NCBI RefSeq assembly: GCF_900142605.1
Contig: NZ_FRBL01000001.1
Span: 930,001-994,000 of the forward strand
Reading direction: 5' to 3'
Source: Chitinophaga jiangningensis
GTDB taxonomy: Bacteria > Bacteroidota > Bacteroidia > Chitinophagales > Chitinophagaceae
DNA length: 64,000 nucleotides
Under the pieces are notes generated by a model. It was not told the DNA's origin, did not search any database, and worked only from the letters and a program-made list of their open reading frames with translations. Both the position numbers and the translations under genes were made by a program. Shown in pieces: positions 50,954-60,300 of the stretch (positions are counted from its first letter, which is position 1; every line of letters begins with the position of its first letter).

Positions 50954-53833
50954 ATGGCAAAGAAAAAAGAGAATGTATCTGCTGCTTTAGCTCCACAGAT
51001 TCCTTCAGATGACCATATCGCCGTTTACGGCGCAAGGGAGCATAATCTGAAAAATCTGGATCTGCAGTTGCCCAAAAACAAACTGGTAGTCATTACCGGC
51101 ATCAGTGGCAGTGGAAAATCATCACTGGCTTTTGATACGATCTATGCGGAAGGTCAGCGCCGCTACATGGAAAGCTTTTCTGCATACGCCCGCCAGTTTA
51201 TCGGCGATATGGAAAGGCCTAATGTGGATAAAATCACCGGCCTGTCGCCCGTTATTTCCATCGAACAAAAGACCACCAACAAAAACCCACGCTCTACAGT
51301 GGGTACCATCACAGAGATTTATGACTTTCTCAGGTTGCTGTATGCACGTGTAGGCATCGCCTATTCCTATAACACCAACAAAAGGATGACCCGCTTCTCC
51401 GAAGAGGAAATCCTCGCACACCTGTTTAAGCACTATAACAAGAAGAAACTCGTGATCCTCGCGCCGTTGGTGCGTGGCCGTAAAGGTCACTACCGCGAAC
51501 TCTTTGAACAGGTACGTAAGCAAGGCTACCTCAAAGTACGTGTGGACGGGGAAATCATGGACCTGAAAGAACGTATGCAGGTAGACCGCTACAAGATCCA
51601 CGAAATTGAACTCGTGATCGACCGCATACAGGTACAGGAAGATGCCCGCACCCGCATCAGCCAGAGTGTACAAAAAGCACTCACCATGGGTAAAGGCCTC
51701 CTGTTTATTCAGGACCACGACAGCGGCAAGGTAAGCCAGTTCAGTAAACAGCTGATGTGTGAAGATACCGGCCTCTCCTACGAGGAGCCTTCTCCCAACA
51801 CCTTCTCGTTTAACTCGCCCTACGGCGCCTGCCCTCGCTGTAAAGGCCTCGGTACCATCTACCAGATCAATATGGACGAGGTTATCCCTGATTACAGCGT
51901 TTCCATCAACGATGGCGGCCTTAAACCACTCGGCGAAGCCCGCGATACCTTTACCTTTAAACAGGTACAGCAACTCGCTAAAAAATATAAATTCTCCCTC
52001 ACTGCGCCAATCTCCGACATCCCGCAGAAAGCACTGAACATGCTGCTCTTCGGCGACGAAAACGGAAAGCTGGAAGCAGATGTGGATATCGATGAAACCA
52101 TCGACACCTCCAAGTACTCCACCGAATTTGAAGGGGTGATCAACACAGTTCGCCGCTTTTTCAACGATACCTCCTCCGACCACGTGCGCAACTGGGCCGA
52201 AAGCTTTATGCAGCTGGACACCTGCCCCGTTTGTGAAGGTACCCGCCTGAAAAAGGAAAGTCTCTACTTTAAAGTAGATGAAAAAAATATCGCTGAACTG
52301 GGCAACATGGACCTGGACCAGTTGTACAAATGGTTTACCGGCATCGAAGACCGACTGGAAAATAAACAGAACGTCATCGCTAAAGATATACTCAAAGAAA
52401 TCAGGGAAAGACTCGGTTTCCTCCTCAACGTAGGCCTTACCTACCTTACCCTGAACCGCGCCACCAGAACGCTCAGCGGTGGTGAATCCCAGCGTATCCG
52501 CCTGGCCACTCAAATAGGCTCCCAGCTGATGGGCATCACCTATATCCTCGATGAGCCCAGCATTGGCCTTCACCAGCGCGATAACATGCAGCTGATCGAC
52601 GCCCTGCGCAACCTGAAGGAAATGGGTAATACCGTTATCGTGGTGGAACACGATAAAGATATCATGCTCCACGCCGACCACCTGGTAGATATCGGCCCCG
52701 GCGCTGGTGTACATGGTGGCCAGATCATTGCCTCCGGCACACCTAAGGAAATCCTGAAGCTGAAAACGCCTACTGCCGGCTATCTGAACGGCACCACCCT
52801 GCCGGAAATACCGGCAGAGCGCCGCAAAGGCAACGGCAACTTCCTGGAGCTGAAAGGCGCCACCGGCAACAACCTTAAAAATGTTAGCGTGAAATTCCCC
52901 CTGGGTACCTTCATCTGCGTTACAGGCGTTTCCGGTAGCGGCAAATCCACGCTCATCAACGAAACCTTATATCCGATCCTGTCCAAACATGCGTACGACT
53001 CCAAAATGGTACCGATGCCGTACAAAAGCATCAAGGGACTGGAAAATATCGATAAAGTAATTGAGATCGATCAATCGCCGATTGGTCGTACCCCGCGCAG
53101 CAATCCGGCTACCTACTGCGGCTTCTTTACGGATATTCGCACCCTGTTTTCACAGGTGCCGGAAGCCAAAATCCGCGGTTACAACGCAGGGCGCTTCTCA
53201 TTTAACGTGAAAACAGGCCGCTGTGATGTTTGTGAAGGCGGTGGTATGCGCGTCATAGAAATGAATTTCCTGCCGGACGTATACGTGCCATGTGAAAAAT
53301 GTAATGGTCGCCGCTACAACCGTGAAACACTGGAAATCCGCTATAAAGGCAAATCCATCTCCGATGTGCTGGACATGACGGTAGACGAGGCCGTGGAATT
53401 TTTCCAGGCGGTGCCATGGATCTACCGAAAAATCAAAACCTTACAGGACGTAGGTTTGGGCTATATCACACTGGGACAATCGGCCGTTACCCTTTCCGGT
53501 GGCGAGGCACAGCGCGTGAAGCTGGCTACCGAGCTATCCAAAAAAGATACCGGCAAAACCATCTACATCCTCGATGAACCCACCACCGGCCTGCACTTCC
53601 AGGATATTCAACTGCTGCTGCAGGTACTAAATAAACTGGTAGACCGAGGCAATACCGTACTGGTGATCGAACATAACCTGGATGTGATCCAGATGGCCGA
53701 CTATATCGTAGACCTGGGGCCGGAAGGCGGCGCAGGCGGCGGTAATATACTCTGTACCGGCACACCTGAGCAGGTAAGCACCTGTAAAGACAGCCATACT
53801 GCCCGTTTTCTCAAAAAGGAGCTGGGAATTTAA
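50954..53833 (+). CDS. uvrA: Excinuclease ABC subunit UvrA
   Basis: A 959-residue damage-recognition ATPase of nucleotide excision repair. Two ABC modules are present: Walker A GISGSGKSSLAFD near residue 46 and GVSGSGKSTLINE near 656, signatures TLSGGESQRIRLA and TLSGGEAQRVKLA, and Walker B ILDEPSIGLH and ILDEPTTGLH. The C-terminal zinc finger (GRCDVCEGGG, then CEKCNG) is complete. In the N-terminal zinc module the first Cys pair has only one Cys (LMCEDTG), although ACPRCKGLG is present, a form I believe common in Bacteroidota. It is monocistronic or weakly linked to the DUF6452 gene 25 bases downstream. Confidence 0.97.
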   Translation: MAKKKENVSAALAPQIPSDDHIAVYGAREHNLKNLDLQLPKNKLVVITGISGSGKSSLAFDTIYAEGQRRYMESFSAYARQFIGDMERPNVDKITGLSPVISIEQKTTNKNPRSTVGTITEIYDFLRLLYARVGIAYSYNTNKRMTRFSEEEILAHLFKHYNKKKLVILAPLVRGRKGHYRELFEQVRKQGYLKVRVDGEIMDLKERMQVDRYKIHEIELVIDRIQVQEDARTRISQSVQKALTMGKGLLFIQDHDSGKVSQFSKQLMCEDTGLSYEEPSPNTFSFNSPYGACPRCKGLGTIYQINMDEVIPDYSVSINDGGLKPLGEARDTFTFKQVQQLAKKYKFSLTAPISDIPQKALNMLLFGDENGKLEADVDIDETIDTSKYSTEFEGVINTVRRFFNDTSSDHVRNWAESFMQLDTCPVCEGTRLKKESLYFKVDEKNIAELGNMDLDQLYKWFTGIEDRLENKQNVIAKDILKEIRERLGFLLNVGLTYLTLNRATRTLSGGESQRIRLATQIGSQLMGITYILDEPSIGLHQRDNMQLIDALRNLKEMGNTVIVVEHDKDIMLHADHLVDIGPGAGVHGGQIIASGTPKEILKLKTPTAGYLNGTTLPEIPAERRKGNGNFLELKGATGNNLKNVSVKFPLGTFICVTGVSGSGKSTLINETLYPILSKHAYDSKMVPMPYKSIKGLENIDKVIEIDQSPIGRTPRSNPATYCGFFTDIRTLFSQVPEAKIRGYNAGRFSFNVKTGRCDVCEGGGMRVIEMNFLPDVYVPCEKCNGRRYNRETLEIRYKGKSISDVLDMTVDEAVEFFQAVPWIYRKIKTLQDVGLGYITLGQSAVTLSGGEAQRVKLATELSKKDTGKTIYILDEPTTGLHFQDIQLLLQVLNKLVDRGNTVLVIEHNLDVIQMADYIVDLGPEGGAGGGNILCTGTPEQVSTCKDSHTARFLKKELGI

Positions 53834-53857
53834 TATATTGCCAACGCAAATTTCAGC

Positions 53858-54334
53858 ATGAAAACGATTTATCAACTGCTTATCGCAGGCCTCTTCCTCA
53901 TCGGGATGGCGGCCTGCGAAAATGAAACCAAGGTCTGCGACCAAACGTTGCGCGCCGATGCACACGTGGAGTTCCGACGTGACAGCGCAGGCTTTGTGTG
54001 GGATTCCACCTTCCGTGCCGTTACCACACTGGCACTGGATAAAGATACCCTCCTGAATAATGTGCGTACCAACAATGTGTACTTTAACCTGGATCCTGTG
54101 AACGATACCTGCCGCTTTATGCTGCGCATCGACTCCCTCGTGGGAAAAGATACACTCACGTTCAGGTATAAACGAACACCAATGTTTATTTCGCCGGGAT
54201 GTGGCTTTGGCACTACCTTTATGCTGGATACAGTCATCGCCACCCGACACCTGATCGACTCGGTTATAATTACTCAAAAGTCAGTAGTAAACAGCAATGA
54301 TACGCACCTTCAACTTTTCTTTTATACTGAGTAG
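53858..54334 (+). CDS. DUF6452-like lipoprotein
   Basis: A 158-residue lipoprotein (lipobox MAAC, Cys 20). The mature part is a small beta-sandwich-like domain with four to five Cys, and the pairing with the downstream outer-membrane-type gene is as in the DUF6452/DUF6048 pair seen in Bacteroidota. I recognise the pair from memory and the family name is tentative. The last 38 bases overlap the start of the next gene in another frame, so the two are translated together. Function unknown. Confidence 0.7.
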   Translation: MKTIYQLLIAGLFLIGMAACENETKVCDQTLRADAHVEFRRDSAGFVWDSTFRAVTTLALDKDTLLNNVRTNNVYFNLDPVNDTCRFMLRIDSLVGKDTLTFRYKRTPMFISPGCGFGTTFMLDTVIATRHLIDSVIITQKSVVNSNDTHLQLFFYTE

Positions 54335-55100
54335 CTGCCTGTTCTGCGGAACCCTGTTTGCGCAGAAAAAAACAGCCGCCCCTGCTGCCAAACCAGCAGC
54401 AGACACCTCGCATCAAAGCGCTGTTAAAAAAGTGACTGCCACGCCGGTAAAAGACAGCTCCTGGCTCGTTCCCGGCGGCCTCCGTATAGGCGTGGACCTG
54501 GGAAGGATTGTGAATAACATCTATTACCCCTACCGCCAGGAGTACACCATTGTGGCCGATGCACGCCTCAATGCCAACACTTACGCCGCACTGGAAATAG
54601 GTTATACCAATACTCCATACTCCGATACCAACTATACCTATAAAGGCAATGGTATGTTTGCCACCATAGGGCTCGATTATAACTTCCTCAAAAGGCAGTA
54701 TGTCAACGAAAAGAATATGTTTTTCGGCGGTATCCGGTACGGTATTTCCCACTTCAATTACGAAGTACCCACCTACACCATTCACGCACCCTACTGGGGA
54801 GGACAGCTCTCCGGCTCCTATCCCAAAACCAATGTAACCGCCCACTGGGCTGAGCTGGTACTGGGATTGAAAACAGAAGTCCTGAAAAACTTCTTCCTGG
54901 GATGGAATGTAAGAACGAGGATATTAATTAATAATGTGGATAAAGATGGATTCACGCCGCTCACGATACCAGGCTTTGGCAGCGGTTCCAAGAATGCGGT
55001 GTTTGATATGCAATACACCATCTCCTATGTATTGCCGTTCTATAAGGTGCGGGAAAGAGATGTGCCACCAAAGGTGAAGAAACCGGTTTCAACAAGATAA
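54297..55100 (+). CDS. DUF6048-like outer-membrane-type protein
   Basis: A 267-residue exported protein with signal peptide (about 1-22, ending LFAQ). After an Ala/Pro/Lys-rich linker (to about 55), many alternating hydrophobic and polar strands with aromatic ends (for example YAALEIGYTNTPYSDTNY) and a final strand ending in a Lys/Pro-rich tail suggest a small beta-barrel. It overlaps the upstream lipoprotein gene by 38 bases. Pairing implies a complex in the outer membrane. Function unknown. Confidence 0.72.
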   Translation: MIRTFNFSFILSSCLFCGTLFAQKKTAAPAAKPAADTSHQSAVKKVTATPVKDSSWLVPGGLRIGVDLGRIVNNIYYPYRQEYTIVADARLNANTYAALEIGYTNTPYSDTNYTYKGNGMFATIGLDYNFLKRQYVNEKNMFFGGIRYGISHFNYEVPTYTIHAPYWGGQLSGSYPKTNVTAHWAELVLGLKTEVLKNFFLGWNVRTRILINNVDKDGFTPLTIPGFGSGSKNAVFDMQYTISYVLPFYKVRERDVPPKVKKPVSTR

Positions 55101-55106
55101 TTTATT

Positions 55107-55139
55107 AACGAAAAAGGGACCTCCGGTCCCTTTTTCGTT
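55107..55139 (+). terminator. Terminator after the DUF6048 gene
   Basis: A perfect 15-bp stem AACGAAAAAGGGACC with loop TCC; the right arm carries T5. On the other strand the loop reads GGA, closed by C-G. Confidence 0.85.
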
Positions 55140-55257
55140 TTTGGAGGCCGCAGCTGTGGCCTCCAAAACTTAATTATTTGCTGGGGTAGAGGCGCCGCAG
55201 CTGCGGCGCCTCTCGCAGTGTTTTCTTTCTTGCCGAAGGCAAGAAAGAAAACACTGC
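55139..55257. repeat. Three further palindromes packed before the GNAT gene end
   Basis: An imperfect stem GGAGGCC / GGCCTCC centred on CAGCTG (55139-55168); a perfect 26-bp palindrome without loop, centred on GCAGCTGC (55188-55213); and a perfect 20-bp stem with loop GAA (55215-55257). The last one ends exactly one base before the GNAT stop codon. Together with the terminator at 55107 they occupy most of the 157-base convergent gap. Confidence 0.85.
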
Positions 55258-55701
55258 CTATGCCTTCAACATTTCCACATGCGGGATATTATCTTCCAGA
55301 TACATCTCACTTACCGTCTTAAATCCTAACGAAGTATAAAACTTTTCCAGATACTGCTGTGCACTGATACGAATAGGCTGTTGCCCAAACTGTTGATAAA
55401 TCTGCCGGATGGATTCCTCCATCAGCGCACGGCCAGCCCCTGTGCCCCGGGCAAAAGAGGCCGTTACCACTCTGCCTATACTCGCCTCGGCGTACTTGAT
55501 ACCTTTATTAAATAAGCGTGTATACGCTGCCAGCCTGTTTTCCCCATCATACCCCATCAGGTGCAGCGCCTGCTGGTCCGCATTATCCAGGTCCTGGTAG
55601 GGACACTGCTGTTCAATTACAAAAACTTCCACCCTCAGCCGGATCGCTGCATACAATTCCGCCGTAGTCAGCTGATCAAATGATTTTATCTCCCAACGCA
55701 T
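55258..55701 (-). CDS. GNAT-family acetyltransferase, ElaA-like
   Basis: A 147-residue acyltransferase. MRWEIKSFDQLTTAELYAA at the start, RVEVFVIEQQCPYQDLD and the acetyl-CoA loop RGTGAGRALMEE (the Q/RxxGxG/A motif) are typical of ElaA-type GNATs. The substrate is unknown. The start at 55701 is chosen because the frame upstream overlaps the divergent ABC gene and has no GNAT features. It ends against the palindromes at 55215-55257. Confidence 0.88.
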   Translation of the reverse strand: MRWEIKSFDQLTTAELYAAIRLRVEVFVIEQQCPYQDLDNADQQALHLMGYDGENRLAAYTRLFNKGIKYAEASIGRVVTASFARGTGAGRALMEESIRQIYQQFGQQPIRISAQQYLEKFYTSLGFKTVSEMYLEDNIPHVEMLKA

Positions 55702-55788
55702 AACCGTAGATTTATCACATAAAAATACAAACCTTTCAATAATCCTGCTATTTTTACCCCTGTAGGCATCACTAAATAACAGATTAAT

Positions 55789-57279
55789 ATGGGAACCAAT
55801 GCAGCACTGTTCCTTTCGCTGGAACACATTACCGTAAGATATCTCGACAAAACAATATTCTCCAACCTGTCCTGGGATATTAAGGAAAACGAACAATGGG
55901 CCATCACCGGTCCCAGTGGCTCCGGCAAAACGGCGCTGCTCAATACCATACTAGGTAAGTTTAACATCATCAATGGAGGTATCCGTTATCATTTTTATGA
56001 GAGATATAAATCCTCGCATATCATCACGGACCCGTACTTCAACTATCGTAACCTGATAGCCTTCGTGGGGCATCATCATACCTTTAAAAATTTATCCAAT
56101 ACCACTACGGACTTCTATTACCAACAGCGCTTTAACAGCATGGATGCGGATAACAGTCCTACCGTAGCGGAACACCTGGGCATTACCGACATACCCGCGC
56201 TGCTGTTGCCTTTGAAGCTGCAGCCACTGATGGGCAAACGCCTGATCAAGCTCTCCAACGGAGAAACAAGGAGGGTAATGATTGCCCACGGCCTGCTGAA
56301 AAACCCTATACTCCTGATGCTCGACAATCCCTATGTGGGTCTGGATGTGCAAACGCGGAAAGACTTTACCCAGATGGTAAATGAAATCATACGCGGCGGT
56401 ACCACCGTGATACTCACTACATCTCCCCGGGAAATACCAGCACATATTACACATGTACTTACATTAGATAACGGGACTATAACGGGAAAGTATACACGCG
56501 ATGAATACCTCCAACTACCTTTGCCGGACGAATCAGCTACTGACCTCCCGCTCATTGAAGCCGAAAAGATAGCATCCCTTACCAAACAAATTGCACCACC
56601 GCAGTTTGAATCCATCATCCGTATGGAGCAGGTGAAGGTAAAATACGGGGAAAATACCATCCTGGAAGATATTAACTGGACGGTGAAACCCAACGACAAA
56701 TGGGCTTTGCTAGGACATAACGGCGCCGGCAAATCAACCCTCCTGAGCCTGGTGAATGGGGATAATCCACAAGCCTACGCTAATAAGCTCTGGTTGTTTG
56801 ACCGCAAACGGGGCAGTGGGGAAAGTATCTGGGATATCAAGAAAAAGATAGGATTTGTATCTCCCGAATTACACCAATATTTTACCGCAAGAGATAAAAG
56901 CCTGCAGGTAGTATGCTCCGGCTTTTCTGACATCATTGGCAGCACCAAACCCGCCACAGCAGAACAAACAGCTATTGCCGCGAGCTGGCTGGAAATACTG
57001 GGTATTGCTGATGCGGCCGACCAGCCATTTAAACAAATACCTGAAAGCAGTCAGCGCCTAGTACTCCTGGCACGCGCCCTGGTAAAAAATCCGCCGCTGC
57101 TGATTTTTGATGAACCCTGCCAGGGGCTGGACCAGCACCAAAAAAATCATTTCAAAAAAGTAATAGAACAATTATGTGAACATATGCCCGTTACCCTGAT
57201 ATATGTGACGCATTACGAAGAAGAGCTGCCATCCTGTGTGAATAAATTCCTGCGCCTGGAAAGGGGCCACATGATTTAA
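55789..57279 (+). CDS. Double-ABC ATPase, ModF-like, with one degenerate ATP site
   Basis: A 496-residue cytoplasmic protein with two ABC domains and no membrane segment. Domain 1 (about 5-245) has Walker A GPSGSGKT, signature LSNGE and Walker B LLMLDNPYVGLD, where the catalytic Glu is Asn. Domain 2 (about 265-495) has Walker A GHNGAGKST, Walker B LLIFDEPCQGLD and a degenerate signature PESSQR in place of SGGQ. The layout matches ModF-type proteins. One composite site looks inactive, the other intact. No permease is adjacent. It lies 88 bases from the divergent GNAT gene and 41 bases before the macroglobulin gene. Confidence 0.85.
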   Translation: MGTNAALFLSLEHITVRYLDKTIFSNLSWDIKENEQWAITGPSGSGKTALLNTILGKFNIINGGIRYHFYERYKSSHIITDPYFNYRNLIAFVGHHHTFKNLSNTTTDFYYQQRFNSMDADNSPTVAEHLGITDIPALLLPLKLQPLMGKRLIKLSNGETRRVMIAHGLLKNPILLMLDNPYVGLDVQTRKDFTQMVNEIIRGGTTVILTTSPREIPAHITHVLTLDNGTITGKYTRDEYLQLPLPDESATDLPLIEAEKIASLTKQIAPPQFESIIRMEQVKVKYGENTILEDINWTVKPNDKWALLGHNGAGKSTLLSLVNGDNPQAYANKLWLFDRKRGSGESIWDIKKKIGFVSPELHQYFTARDKSLQVVCSGFSDIIGSTKPATAEQTAIAASWLEILGIADAADQPFKQIPESSQRLVLLARALVKNPPLLIFDEPCQGLDQHQKNHFKKVIEQLCEHMPVTLIYVTHYEEELPSCVNKFLRLERGHMI

Positions 57280-57320
57280 TCAGTATATTCGCACCAGTTA
57301 ATCACCATAATCCTTTACTG

Positions 57321-60300
57321 ATGTACCCAAAAATACGTCATGCTGTTTTAGCATCCCTATTTTGTGTAGCAGTTGTGTGCCTGTACAGTGCATGTAGAAC
57401 AACTAAGAAAGAACCGAGTACCGCCTTTGCGAAATACATCGAAGCCTATACGGCAGGGATTATTTCCAAGCAAAGTGCTATTCGCGTTCACCTGGCCGGA
57501 CAAGCCAATGTTACCCACACACAAAACGAACCTGTAGAAAAACAGGTATTCGACTTTTCGCCGTCTATAAAGGGTAAAACCTATTGGATTGACGCCACTA
57601 CCATCGAATTCAGGCCGGATGAAAATCTGCAGCCCGGAAAACAGTACAACGCCAAATTCATGCTGGACAAGGTGATGGAAGTACCTGCGGACTTTAAAAC
57701 ATTTGAGTTTAGTTTTAAAGTTATTCAGCCTTCTTTTACGGTAGAGATGAATGGCCTCCGGGCAGCGGATAACTCGTCACTCGACCGGATGTCCTTTTCG
57801 GGCGCCCTCTTCACAGCTGATGCCGAGCAGCCACAGGATATCGAGAAAATTCTCACTGCCACCTACCAGGGCAAAAAGCTGCCCATCACGTGGGAGCATA
57901 ACGCTGCGGAACATACATCTAAATACACCATTAATAACATACAACGCCATAACAGTGCCACCAACCTGGCATTGACCTGGAACGGGGCACCGCTGAAAGT
58001 GGATAAAGAGGGTAAGGAAACCATCGAAGTGCCGGCAGTAGGTGATTTCAAGGTGCTCAACACCAAAGCGATGTCCGAACCGGAACAACACCTGCTGGTG
58101 CAGTTTTCGGACCCTATCAGTATGGCGCAATCACTGGAAGGGCTGATCAGCATCAGCGGGCAGAGTGACCTCCGCTACAGCATTGATGGCAGCGAAGTAA
58201 AAGTATATGCCCCCAACCGCCTGGAAGGTAACTTCAGCGTGGTAATCAACGAAGGGATACTAAACATAACGGATAAACGACTGGCGAGCAATTACAGCGC
58301 CAACGTAAACTTCGAGAATACCCTGCCCTCCGTAAGTATCCCCGGAAAAGGGGTGATACTACCGGAAAGCAACAAAATGGTAATGCCGTTTGAAGCAGTG
58401 AATCTGAAAGCTGTGGATGTGAACATCATCAAAATCTATGAAAACAACATTCCACAATACCTGCAACAAAACGACCTGAATGGCTCACAGGAGCTACGTC
58501 GTGTAGGCAAACCCGTAGTACAGAAAACTATTCGCCTCGACAATGATAAATCCCTGAACCTCCATAAGAAAAACCGTTTCTTCCTGGACCTGGATCAGCT
58601 GATCAAAACAGAGCCGGGCGCCATTTACCGTATTACCATTGGTTTCCGCCGCGACTATGCGCTTACTGCCTGCAACGCGGACAACACACCTGCGGCCACC
58701 TCCTCCGAAGAAGAAGGCGACGGGTATGAAAGCGACTACGGTTACTACTCCGAACATAAAGGAGTAGATGATGAGGATGAATTCTGGGGTAACTACGACT
58801 CTTACTATCCAATGGGTTTCCGCTGGGATGAAAGAGATAACCCCTGCTCTAATTCCTACTATAATAAAGACAGGTGGTCATCCCGCAATATCATGTCGTC
58901 CAACATTGGCCTCACCGCCAAACGTGGCAACGATAACAGCATGGTGGTTGCGGTAACGGATATACGCGATACCAAACCATTGATGGCAGTAGAGCTGGAA
59001 CTGCTCGACTTCCAGAACCAGGTGATCTTTAAAACCAAGAGCGATGGCGATGGTATGGCCACCTTTGACCTCAAACGCAAGCCATACCTGCTTATTGCCA
59101 AAAAAGGTTCCGAACGCGGTTATCTGAAACTGGATGACGGCAGCTCGCTTCCACTCAGTCGCTTCGATGTGAAAGGAGAGGAAGTACAACAGGGCATCAA
59201 AGGCTTCCTCTATGGAGAGCGTGGTGTATGGCGCCCCGGCGACTCCATCTATCTCACATTCATCCTGGAGGATAAAGATAAAAAGCTGCCGGCCGATATG
59301 CCGGTAACGCTGGAACTCTATAATCCAAAAGGCCAGCTGTATAAGCGCATTAATGCCAACAGCAGTCTCAATGGCTTCTATAACTTTGCTACGGCCACAC
59401 AGTCTGAAGACATCACCGGTAGCTGGCTCGCCAAAGTGAAAGTAGGTGGCGCCACCTTTACCAAAAATGTGCGCATAGAAACGGTGAAGCCTAACAGGTT
59501 GAAAATTAAAATGGACTTCCCGGGTAATGCCTTATCCAAATCCGGCACACAGGGTACACTCACTGCCATGTGGCTGTTTGGTGCTACTGCACAGCATTTG
59601 AAGGCTAAGGTAGATGTAAATCTCACCCAGCAAAAAACATCCTTTAAAGGCTTCCAGGATTTCAGCTTTGATGATCCTGTAACCCGTTTTGAGGCAGAGA
59701 ATAAAACCATCTTTGAAGGCAGCCTTGGTGATAACGGTAGTGCGCCGGTGAGCGCCAACATCCCGCTGGGTAAGCCTGCCCCGGGGCAGCTCAAAGCTAA
59801 CTTTGAAGTAAAAGTATTTGAGCCGGGCGGCGATTTCAGTATCGATAATTTCTCCCTGCCATATAACCCATACAACGCTTATGTGGGCGTACGTATGCCT
59901 CAGGGCGACCGCACCACAGGCATGTTGCTCACGGATCAGTCGCACCAGGTAGACATTGTGAACGTAAATGACGAAGGCAGATTAATTGCCGGCAGCAGGG
60001 AAGTGCAGGTGGAACTCTACAAAGTACGCTGGAGATGGTGGTGGGACGGCGGCGATGCCGACGACTATTCCAACTTCACCCAAGACAGCTATAACCAGCT
60101 GCTGGAAAAATCCGTTATCACCCTCAACAACGGTAAGGGCCAGTGGAGCCTGCGCATCAACTCACCTGAGTGGGGCCGTTTCCTCATCCGCGTGAAAGAC
60201 CTGCAAAGCGGCCACACTGCCGGTAAATCCGTATACATCGATTATCCGGGCTGGGCAGAGCGCATGCAGAAGGAAAACCCTGCAGAAGCAGCGATGCTGG

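Noticed and set aside
51122..52714. A 530-residue open frame antisense to uvrA
   Set aside because: It lies entirely inside a strongly conserved gene on the other strand and shows no protein features.
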